DNA from: Anaeromyces robustus
Lineage: Eukaryota > Neocallimastigomycota > Neocallimastigomycetes > Neocallimastigales > Neocallimastigaceae
Reading direction: 5' to 3'
Length of the DNA: 30,000 bases
Assembly (NCBI GenBank): GCA_002104895.1
Contig: MCFG01000017.1
Location: 140,001-170,000 of the forward strand
The position numbers and the translations under genes are program-made. This document shows, piece by piece, positions 1-11,475 of the stretch (within the stretch, counting starts at the first letter, position 1; the number at the start of each line of letters is the position of its first letter). The notes under the pieces were generated by a model that searched no databases, was not told the origin of the DNA, and saw only the letters and a list, made by a program, of their open reading frames with translations.

Positions 1-478
1 ATTTGTATTTCAAAAAATAATTATTTACATTTCCTGAAACGCTTTCACCATCAAAGAAAAGTGGTAATTTCGATTTTTGATCCTTTCCTGTTTTGACTTC
101 AACTAATTTTTTGTTTTCTTCATCATCAAAACTAATATTTATTTGGGCTGTTGACCCTAAACCAAATAAAGACTAAATTGTTAAATATCATTAAAATATT
201 ATTAAAACGTTAGAATTAATATTATATTTATTTATATAAACATATTTTTATCTTATTTAGTATATTATTTTAATATTAACAGCTATGTACATAAATATAT
301 TATTTAATGAAGAAAAAAAAATAACAATTTCTTTAAATCTTATTAATTTTAACAACACTATAAAAATATTATTATATATAATATTTTATAAAATAATAAT
401 ATATGATTTAATGTATATCGAAAAAAAAGAATACATTTAAACATTAAATAGAAATGTATTTACACTCTTCTAAAGGTG

Positions 479-510
<32 letters not shown>

Positions 511-603
511 AAGTTTCATACATTTATTATAATTATGTTATATAATTCATTGAAATTTAAAATAAGAAAAGTAAATTCGATAAACATATTTACTTACATT
601 CAT
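1..603 (-). CDS. VPS26: VPS26, retromer subunit (5' part, continues past left edge)
   Basis: Retromer is the endosomal coat that returns cargo receptors to the Golgi; VPS26 is its arrestin-fold subunit, which binds VPS35 and cargo. Exon 2 (29-172) encodes 48 residues starting SLFGLGSTAQINISFDDEE and ending in LFFDGESVSGN. This matches the conserved VPS26 N terminus (FGFGxxAEIxIxLxDxExRK and LFYDGExVSGxV). The exon starts after an AG at 174-173, and the in-frame codon before it is a stop, so an upstream coding exon is required. The best candidate is ATG AAT at 603-598, followed directly by a GTAAGTA donor; it gives M-N-SLFGLG in the right phase. Exon 2 probably ends at position 29 (AAT followed by GTAAATAA), so intron 2 leaves the window. 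The family call is strong; the six-base first exon is less certain. Confidence 0.85.
173..597 (-). other. VPS26 intron 1 with long poly(A) run
   Basis: This is the proposed first intron of the VPS26 gene, GTAAGT to TTTAG on the minus strand. It carries a run of 31 A on the plus strand at 479-509, so a long poly-U in the transcript. No other coding signal is visible in it. Confidence 0.55.
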
Positions 604-1701
604 TTTTTTAACTGTGAATTAATTATTATTATTATTATTATTATTATAAATTGTTATAATTTTTATATTATTTTTTTGTATTTAGTGAAAAATTATTAAT
701 TATAAATTTCAAATAAATTTTAATTTTAAATTATATATAAAAATATTTACTTCAGGATATTTGAAAACTTTATTCTGTTTTAATTACTTAGAGTTATTAT
801 CTCTCTTTTTTTTTTTTTAATGTAAAAAAAAAAATGATATTATAATTTATTAGCAAATATTATTTACACTATTCTTCTGTACTAATAATTTTCTTTATAA
901 AAATATATATATATAAAAACAAAATTAAAATTAATATTTAAATTAATTAAATAATTCTCACTATTACCTAATTAATATTAATTAATTTCATTGTTTTTAT
1001 AGTTAAAAAAAAATTCTTTTAAATAAAAAATACATTAAGTAAATTTCGGTAGTCTATTTACTGTAACATAATATTCTCTCTTCTATTGTTATCATGAAAA
1101 TAATATTTCATTATTTAATTCAAATTATTTAGTTTTATTTTATATTATTTTATTTTTATTTTTATTTCTTTGTTTTTAAATTATATACTTATTATATATT
1201 ATGAAAATACAGTAATTATATATCTTTTTTGATATATATGAATTTTTATTAATTTTAGATTAATTTATTTTTATTAAATTTGATATTGATTATATATATA
1301 TATATTATGCTACATGTTTTGTTCATTTTATTCTTTATTTTTATATTTTTAATTTTATTTTATTTTATTTTATTTTATTTTATTTTATTTTATTTTATAA
1401 TATTTTTTTATTTTATTTTATTTTATTTTATTTTATTTTATTTTATTTTATATTTTTTTATTTTATTTTATTTTATTTTATTTTATTTTATTTTATTTTA
1501 TTTTATTTTATTTTATTTTATTTTATTTTATTTTATTTTATTTTATTTTATTTTATTTTATTTTATTTTATTTTATTTTATTTTATTTTATTTTATTTTA
1601 TTTTATTTTATTTTATAATATTTTATTTTATTTTATTTTATAATATTTTTTCATAATATTATTTTAATAACTATATTTATTTATTTTATTTATTAGTCAA
1701 A
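604..1701. other. Intergenic between ATE1 and VPS26 (same strand)
   Basis: This gap of about 1.1 kb lies downstream of ATE1 and upstream of VPS26, both on the minus strand. It holds an ATT run (about 622-647), short A and T homopolymers, and the long ATTTT array described separately. It must contain the ATE1 3' end and the VPS26 promoter, but base composition hides any recognisable motif. Confidence 0.7.
1353..1642. repeat. (ATTTT)n pentanucleotide microsatellite
   Basis: About 290 bp of tandem ATTTT. It is perfect over most of 1460-1615, with three short interruptions of the type ATAATATTTTT or ATATTTTTTT near 1397, 1449 and 1615. It lies about 60 bp past the ATE1 stop codon. An open frame across it encodes only FILFY repeats and is not a gene. 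Confidence 0.95.
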
Positions 1702-4522
<2,821 letters not shown>

Positions 4523-5154
4523 ATTTGCTTTTATTAAATAATATAATTATTGTTATTATAACATAATATGTAAATAGTTATAAAATTTATAAAGAAAAAT
4601 AATATACTTACAATTAAGTAATAACAATTTATTACAATATTATTTTAATTTTTATTTTTTTTTTTTTTTTAAAAAAAAAAAAAGAATACAGAAGTGAAAA
4701 AAAAAAAAAAACTTTTTTATATTTAATATTAATAAAGATTAAGCACAATACATATAATACTTAATTAAAAATAAATTTTAATTATAACATTTTGTAAATT
4801 AATTATCAATATATTATGTTAAGTTTTATTTTATTTATATTATTATATATCAATATTTATTAAATATATATTATTTGTCATTTAATGTATAATTTATATA
4901 AAACTATTGAAAAATTGAAAATATTTACATGAAATATTTAATGTATACATTATAATCATAATAATTTTTTCTATTATTTTTTTACCATAGATTTAATTTG
5001 ATTAATTTAGACCTTTTTTTATAAAAAAAAAATTCTTATTTTTATTTTAAATATTGGTATATTTTAAAATAAATAAGTAACAAACAATTTGATAAATTAA
5101 TACAATCAAAATATTGAACTTTAATATTTCTAAATAATTTTAAAATTTTATTAA
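4523..5154. promoter_or_regulatory. Divergent intergenic region, ATE1 / Asn-rich gene
   Basis: These 632 bp separate the start codons of two divergent genes, so both promoters should lie here. It has T and A runs near 4647-4683 and 4697-4711 that together could form a T/A hairpin. I could not single out any promoter element in the AT background. Confidence 0.5.
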
Positions 5155-5661
5155 ATGGATCTCAACGTTAATAATAACAATAATAATAATGACAATAATA
5201 CCAACAATAATATAAATATGAACATGAATATGAACATGAATATGAATGATAATTTTAATTATGACAGTAATTATACTGCTAATTATAACAATAATAATAT
5301 GAATTTTAATTTTAATTATAATAGTAATTACAATAGTAATTATAATAGTAATTACAATAGTAATTATAATAATAATTATAATAATAATTATAACAATAAT
5401 TATAATAATAATTATAATAATTTTTATAATGGTCCAAATAATTTTAGAGGTGGAAGAGGAAGAGGAAGAGGTAGAGGAAGACCATATTTTCAAAAAATAA
5501 ATAATTTTAATAGATACAATAATAAATATCGTAATCAATATAATAATAATTTTATCATAAAAAATAGAAATTTCAATAGATTCAATAACAATAATATTAA
5601 TAGTCATTTTGAATTTACTTGTGATGAATTTATAAAAGATCCTTGGGCTGAATTATTATGA
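5155..5661 (+). CDS. Asn-rich, RG-repeat low-complexity protein (168 aa)
   Basis: This is an intronless frame of 168 residues with no recognised family. Residues 1-50 are mostly Asn with an alternating Asn-Met stretch. Residues about 55-90 form a tandem tetrapeptide tract (SNYN, then NNYN), encoded by near-perfect 12-bp DNA repeats. Residues 98-110 are a GGRGRGRGRGRGRP block of the RGG/RG type, which in other proteins binds RNA and is methylated by arginine methyltransferases. More Asn, Arg and Phe follow. The last 15 residues are a distinct, non-repetitive tail, FTCDEFIKDPWAELL. The RG block and structured tail argue that this is a real gene and not a translated microsatellite: the codons vary within the tract and the frame ends in ordinary sequence. 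A role in RNA binding or condensates is inference. The opposite-strand frame over the tract is a shadow. Confidence 0.65.
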   Translation: MDLNVNNNNNNNDNNTNNNINMNMNMNMNMNDNFNYDSNYTANYNNNNMNFNFNYNSNYNSNYNSNYNSNYNNNYNNNYNNNYNNNYNNFYNGPNNFRGGRGRGRGRGRPYFQKINNFNRYNNKYRNQYNNNFIIKNRNFNRFNNNNINSHFEFTCDEFIKDPWAELL

Positions 5662-6421
5662 AGAAAAATCAAAAATATCTTTGTTAAAAATACTTTAATA
5701 ATGAAAAAATAAAAATATACGTAATATTATTTATTTACTAAAAAAAAATCCTTTTTATTATGAAGATATATCAAAAATATTATTTATGAATAATTTTTTA
5801 TATTTATAAAAATATAATTTTAAATAAAATTGCATGACATAATTTTAATAATAATTAATTAAATTATATTTTTATAAAAACTCGTAATAAATATAGAATC
5901 ATATTTAATTTTTTTTTATTAAAATATACAAAACAGATTATACTCTTTTTATATTATATATATAAATAATTGAATAAACAAATTTAATAATAGAAATTAT
6001 ATATATATATAAATCATTTTTCAAACACATTTAATACATTTAATAAGAATTGTATTTTTTCATCAATAGTTAATTAATAATTATTAATAAAAGAATACAA
6101 TTATAATTATAATTTTTATATTATTCATTTAACTATTATTTATTATTTATTTTATATATTTATTTATTTCATATAATATGTTTTATATTTTATAAATTAT
6201 ATTTATTATATATAAATAAGAATTTCTTTTACATTTAAAATTTTTTATGATAAATAATTATTACATTATAAAAAATTTTTTTATAAATAATTATATATAC
6301 TTATGTATTAAATAATTATAAAAAGAATAAAAAATAAAAAATATTATATAAACTAAAAATGAATCTAATTATTGTAAATATATTTATATATATATATATA
6401 TATGAAAGAAAAATAAGTTTT
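5662..6421. other. Convergent intergenic region
   Basis: These 760 bp lie between the stop codons of two convergent genes. They are almost entirely A/T, with a short TA run near 5996-6011 and another near 6388-6401. No further gene, RNA or repeat family is visible. Confidence 0.7.
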
Positions 6422-8165
6422 TTATGGTTTTCCGTTAATAAGAAAATTTTGAGCACTAATTTTTCTTACACTACCATTGCACATACATCCAGTTTTATCA
6501 CTATTTGTAAAAGTTCTATCATTTGTATAGGATTGCCATCCAGCTACATCTACAGCTAAAACCATACTTTCAACCTCTTGATAGCATTTTATTTTTCCTT
6601 TAACAGTATTAAATGTACTTCCATAATCATATGAATCACATAATTTTTCACCATTTTCTCTTAATTTTTTATTACAAGATAAGTATTCATCTGTAACTAA
6701 AGATTCTAGATCACTATTAGAATTAGTATCAATAGGATTGCAATGATAACAAGCATCGTGACCATTGCATGATGGAAGCAAAATAGATTTATCATATGCA
6801 AACGACCATTCTGCATTTCCTGGAACAGAGCATCCATCTATTCTATTAAAGAATAGTTTATTATCCTCATACTTACATTCCATTATATTATTTTGATTTG
6901 TTTTACAAGCCATATTGGTAGCACAATTTTCATTTGATCTTAATAACTTTTTTTTCTCAACAATTCTTTTACTTAAACTTCTTTTATTTGAAAATGTATC
7001 ATTGATTTCATTTAGAGTAACATTTCCATATAATTCATAAACATGATTAATATACTTACATTGCCTATATTAAATTATCAAATATAAATATATATACATA
7101 ATAATATATATAATAAAAATAAATAAAATATTAGACATTAGATATTAATGAATCCACATTAAAAAGTATGTATATTAAAGAAAAAGAAAGGGAAAAAAAA
7201 AAAAAAAACAACAACTTTACTTTATGCAGTGTTGATAAATATCATTGATATCATTCTTGTTTAATAGTTCTTCATTAAATTCATTTATAGCATTTATAAA
7301 AACTGAAGTTAAATGTTGACTTGATATATTACATCTTGAAATACATTCACTTTCAGAAAAATCATTTTTAGTACCATCAATTATATTTTTTGTAATTCCG
7401 CCATCTACTTTATTTAATAATTTACCTACAAGATCACCATATTCATTATTTAATGATGTATATAATAAAGTATTTAAAAGTGTAGGATTTGTTTTTCGAC
7501 TATCATTAATATTTTTTATTAATTGCTTTAACGTGTTATAAGTATCATTATTAATGTTATTAAAAGCATCTGATAAAAATTTATCATCCTTGAATAATTC
7601 TAAAAGATACTCTCTTGTCACAAGTGTATTTTCATCATTCAAATTAACAGATTGTATATATTTTTTATTTAAAGAATTCAATAAAGACTTTGTATTATTA
7701 TAAAGAGAATATATTTTATTATCCTCATTGCTATTATCTTTTAAATGATAATAATATTATTATATTTATATATTTTATATGTATTAATAAAAAAATTATA
7801 ATTTAAAAATCAATTAAGAATAAAATGATTAAAAATTTAAATAATAACAATGAAAAATTACCTGCATTTAAATCATTTATTTTAAAAGCTTTTACTTGAT
7901 TATTTATATCAAACAAAAGCTTATCTGGAGCTAGACCAAAAGAAAAATTATTTCTATACCCTAATGAACCAAAATTAATATAACAATTCAATTTACAATC
8001 CTTAATATTTTCTTTGTTTAAATTGCAATTTTGAATACATTGTTGAAAATCAATAACATGACTTATTACTTCAACATCATTATTGCTAATTTGAACATTT
8101 ATGCAATATATAGAACTTATAAGCAGTAAGCCAAAAATATATTCAAATATTAATATGTTTGACAT
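6422..8165 (-). CDS. Secreted, Cys-rich phospholipase A2-like preproprotein
   Basis: Exons 8165-7862, 7737-7221 and 7064-6422, joined by GT-AG introns with matching phases, give 487 residues. The N terminus has a hydrophobic signal sequence (about residues 4-21, ending SSIYC). A helical, Asn/Lys-rich region of about 275 residues follows, with paired CxxxC motifs (C43/C47 and C57/C61, later CISRC). Then come Lys-Arg pairs at 301-302 and 306-307, typical of Kex2-type cleavage. The C-terminal part contains DGCSVPG (C352) and PSCNGHDACYHC, with H376-D377 and C373, C379, C382. This is the signature of the phospholipase A2 superfamily, whose His-Asp pair hydrolyses the sn-2 ester of phospholipids, in a layout closest to the fungal and conodipine-like branches. 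Several further cysteines fit a disulfide-rich secreted domain. The fold call rests on the motif alone. The substrate is unknown, and a non-catalytic role is possible. Confidence 0.8.
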
Positions 8166-8789
8166 ATTATTAAAATATATTATATATATATGAATATGAT
8201 AGATATATTTATATTTTATAAATAAATATATAAAATAATATAAAATATTTTATTTGATAATTGATAATATTATAAACTATTATTATAAATTATTAATTTA
8301 TAATATAAATTATCAATTTTCTACCTATCTGGTAAAAAAAAAAAAAAAAAAAAAAAATAGGGTAGTTTTATCTTATTTATATAAATCAATTTTAAAATAA
8401 TAATATAATGTATTTTATATTTATAATTATTAATAATTATTATAATAATTATTATAAGGATAAAAATAATGTATAATTATTAATAAATAATTAAACTTTA
8501 AAAAAATTTAAAAAATATATAAAATATAAATTTAATTAAAAATTTTTGTACTACTTAAAATTGATTAATCATTTTTAAATATACATAAAAGGAAATAAAG
8601 TAAAATTAAATTCAAAATGTGGCATATACATTAACAAAGAATAATATTTATTATAATGAATAAATATATATGAATATAGAAATTAATATATTAAAGAATA
8701 TACTATAATATATTTTAGCCCTAAAAAAAAAAAAAGAAGTTACTATATTATAATTTTAAATTTTTAATGGTATAAAAATTTTAATTGGT

Positions 8790-8844
<55 letters not shown>

Positions 8845-9856
8845 TAATAATAATAATAATAGTAAATAATAATAAAAACAATAATTATAATAATTAAATT
8901 ATTAATTATACTGCCTGAGTAATTAATATAAAAAATTTTATTAGTTTAAAATCATTTTGTAATTGAATCATAATATATATAAAATACATATATTGCTTAA
9001 AATAATTTTATAAGATATATTGTCAATTATTAAATATAAAAAGTTTTGTAAATATCAACAAAATATAATATAAATATAAATATAAAAATACAGAACAAAA
9101 ATTAAAACTAATAAAATAATTTTTAATTAATAAAAAGTGTATAAGAGTATAAATTTAAAATGTTAATAACAATTATAAACATAAAATAATATATAAAAAC
9201 ATTTTTATTAAGTTCTTATCTTCAAATTTTTATTTTTAAAATAAAGATAAACCATTGAAAATTATCATTTATTTGATATATTTAATTGACAGTGATTTAA
9301 TAATTAATTCTATATATTGTTAGAGAATATAATATATAATTTTTTTTTTCTTAAAGAAAAAAGAAAAAAAAAATAATATGATTTCCATTTTTCAAATTAG
9401 ATTATTTATTCTGTTTAATAAAAAAAAAATTAAATATAAATAAATGAATAAAATTGTTATATATGAAAGAATTACCACCAAGTTAATATATATTTTATAA
9501 TGAAATATATAAAAAATAAAAATGAACATTAAAACTTCAATAAGTTAATAACAATGAATTCATTTTTTCACTACTTTATATGAACTTTTTGATCTTTTAT
9601 TAATAATTTTCAATTAACATTTTAATCCTTGATGATATTCATTATTATTTTTTATATAACAGTCAGGTATTCATGTTAATACCTTATTGAATTTTTGTAT
9701 TTAAAATGTTACATAAAAAATCAAAGTACATGTGATATATATAAAAAAATATAAGAGAACCATAGGAAAAGAAGTAAAAAATTGTATTATATATTAAGTA
9801 ATTTATTCATATAAAAATTTAATATATAACAAAATCTCCATATAGAAGTTATAATC

Positions 9857-9921
9857 TCTATTGGATACATTGGCCTTGGTAGTCTGTCTGTCTTACTGGA
9901 TTAAAAATTCAGACTTTTTTT
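9857..9921. other. Higher-GC patch followed by T run
   Basis: About 55 bp stand out from the AT background: GGATACATTGGCCTTGG, then three GTCT units, then CTGGATTAAAAATTCAG, which folds as a perfect 7-bp stem (one G-T pair) with an AAA loop. A run of eight T follows. The A-box-like TGGCCTTGG and the T run recall a Pol III-transcribed small RNA or a SINE head, but no B box or complete tRNA fold is visible. It may simply be the 5' part of the retroposon whose poly(A) end lies just downstream. Confidence 0.3.
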
Positions 9922-9970
9922 TATTTTGTCTTTTTTTTTTTTTTATGATTCATGTATATTAATACTTAAA

Positions 9971-10015
9971 CTCATAAAGATGATGTACAAATTGTGTGCT
10001 TTATAAAAAAAAAAA
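9971..10015 (+). mobile_element. 3' end of poly(A)-tailed retroposon (copy 1)
   Basis: The 15-mer GTACAAATTGTGTGC at 9985-9999 is followed by TTTAT and 11 A. The same 15-mer, also followed by a short AT spacer and a long A run, occurs on the opposite strand at 10219-10205. Two copies of one sequence, each ending in poly(A), indicate the 3' terminus of a LINE- or SINE-type family. The 5' boundary is not determined; the element may reach back to about 9840. No reverse transcriptase sequence is present. Confidence 0.55.
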
Positions 10016-10052
10016 TCAAATAATTAATCTAAGTTATACTAATAAGAAAAAC

Positions 10053-10153
10053 CAGATAAACATTATAGACAATAATAATAGTACTGGAGGGTATAAAGTA
10101 GTATAGTAATACATAAAAACAATAAATCCATACTAGCCTTTATTTCCACATAT

Positions 10154-10204
<51 letters not shown>

Positions 10205-10315
10205 GCACACAATTTGTACGTCACTTTTATTGAATTCCACATATAGAATTTAAGAAAAATTTATCTATCTTATTCTACTGGGATCGGTAATAGGATCGGC
10301 ATTTGCCCTATTAGT
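10053..10315 (+). repeat. Dispersed repeat, copy A (interrupted)
   Basis: This is homologous, in inverted orientation, to 12740-12914. Shared landmarks are CAGATAAACATTAT, TACTGGAGGGTATAAAGTAG, AATACATAAAAACAATAAAT, and GGCATTTGCCCTA at the far end. Copy A is about 90 bp longer because a short poly(T)-bearing insert splits it at 10144-10245. Copy A also has a local duplication GGATCGG-TAATA-GGATCGG. The class is unknown: no coding sequence, and no clear termini or target duplication for the repeat itself. Confidence 0.75.
10155..10234 (-). mobile_element. Very short retroposed insert with 11-bp target duplication (copy 2)
   Basis: The insert sits inside repeat copy A. It is flanked by perfect direct repeats TTCCACATATA at 10144-10154 and 10235-10245, which are absent as a duplication in copy B. 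On the minus strand it reads about 33 bp, including GACGTACAAATTGTGTGCC, and then 46 A. Its 3' end matches copy 1 at 9985-9999. This is the pattern of target-primed reverse transcription that stopped after copying only the last 33 bases of the element. Confidence 0.75.
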
Positions 10316-10344
10316 TAGAATTCCTTCAGAAAGAATTAATTTCC

Positions 10345-10372
10345 TTATTTATTTATTTATTTATTTATTTAT
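10345..10372. repeat. (TTTA)n microsatellite
   Basis: A short run of about seven TTTA units just past the end of repeat copy A, followed by a brief TA run. Confidence 0.85.
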
Positions 10373-10939
10373 TATATATATATATTTTCTTCTCTATCTT
10401 TTTTTTTTTTTTTTTCTTAAAATATTTTCTTTATAATACATAGAAAATATACAAAAAGTTAAAATCTTAAAATTTCAGTAATCTTTAAACTCTTAATATA
10501 TATATTAACAAAATCATTAATAAAAAATTAACAATTCAATATTTACACATTTACTTGTAAAAAAAAAGAAAATATAAAAAAAAAATTATTTTATTATTTA
10601 TTTTTTAGTTTTAAACTTTTATTTAATTGTTAATAATAAATTGATTTTTTGATATTATATACTTTTGTTAATTGCAAAACGATTAAAATATTAATATATT
10701 TATTTAAATACTATCAATAAAAAAAAAATTCATTCAATTTTTTATTTCTTCTGATATATTCAAAAATATTATTATAAATTAAATATAATATATTGTTATT
10801 ATTAATAATGTATTGATAATGATGTAATATTAATTGAAAACGATTTTTATTAAAAGTGATTAAATATTCAAAAAAACATTAAAAATGTAAAAAAAATTAT
10901 TTAAACATTTTTTTATATTTTTATTTCTCCTAATTCTCT

Positions 10940-11475
10940 TTAAAGTTGTGGATAAACTGATTGTCCATAAGGAGCACCAGGAGGTGGATAAGAAGCAGCT
11001 GTTTGTGGTGGGTATGCTCCTGGTTGTTGTGGATAAACACTTTGTTGTGGAGGATAAGTATTTGGAGTACTATTAACTGGAGTATTATTAGTTGGCTTAG
11101 TACTACTTTCATACTTTTCATTCTTTGAGGAAGAAGAACCACAGCAAGCACAACAACCTAAGCAACAAAAGACACAGATCAATATACCAATAATAACGGC
11201 AATTGCAACAGCAATTAAAATAATCTTAGTAGCTTTTTTTGCACCCTTTTTAGCTAAAAATTGTTAAAAATTAAAAAAATAATTATTAATATATATATTT
11301 ATGTTATCAACATCAATTATTTGTTATATTTACCTGTTGAAGATACAGTTGATTTTGAAAATTTAACATTTGGATCATTTACATTTATATCTATTTTTTC
11401 ATTATCAACAGGTAAGCCATTAACAAAAGTTAATAAGCAAGCAAGAAGAGTAAATAATAATAATTTGCTGTTCAT
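10940..11475 (-). CDS. Small type I membrane protein, Cys-rich with Pro/Tyr/Gln tail
   Basis: Two exons, 11475-11334 and 11253-10940, joined in phase across a 78-bp GT-AG intron, give 151 residues. Residues 1-20 are a clear signal peptide (MNSKLLLFTLLACLLTFVNG). A short polar lumenal segment to about residue 48 follows. A basic AKKGAKKATK stretch leads into a transmembrane helix (IILIAVAIAVIIGILICVF). Immediately after it is a Cys cluster, CCLGCCACCG, a likely palmitoylation site. The cytosolic tail is Ser/Thr-rich, then consists of repeated YPPQ/YPQQ/YPPP units ending in SVYPQL. The layout resembles Shisa- or WBP1-like adaptor membrane proteins, whose Pro/Tyr tails bind WW, SH3 or ALG-2-type partners, but no strict PPxY is present and I do not assign a family. 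The positively charged residues just before the helix are unusual for the lumenal side, so the topology should be treated with care. Confidence 0.8.

Larger units (their letters stand above)
8166..10939. other. Long intergenic region with repeats
   Basis: No credible gene lies in these 2.8 kb. Contents in order: a run of A at 8335-8357; an AAT cluster around 8798-8863; a patch of higher G+C at 9857-9915; a poly(A)-tailed retroposon end at about 9971-10015; repeat copy A (10053-10315) with a nested retroposed insert; a TTTA array at 10345-10372; T runs near 10400-10416. The rest is featureless A/T. Confidence 0.7.

Noticed and set aside
454-699. Open frame of 81 codons, plus strand
   Set aside because: It runs through a poly(A) run and an ATT repeat, opposite the VPS26 first exon and intron; no protein-like composition.
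1280-1618. Open frame of about 112 codons, plus strand
   Set aside because: It lies over the ATTTT array and encodes only FILFY repeats.
5140-5607. Ile/Ser-rich frame on the minus strand opposite the Asn-rich gene
   Set aside because: Complement of Asn and Tyr codons; it lacks the ordered tail and RG block that support the plus-strand gene.
9857-9915. tRNA gene
   Set aside because: A five-pair anticodon-like stem and a weak A-box resemblance can be drawn, but there is no acceptor stem, no T arm and no B box.
10930-11151. Leu/Gln/His-rich frame, minus strand
   Set aside because: Shifted frame of the membrane-protein exon 2; the other frame has the transmembrane helix and a correct splice to a signal peptide.
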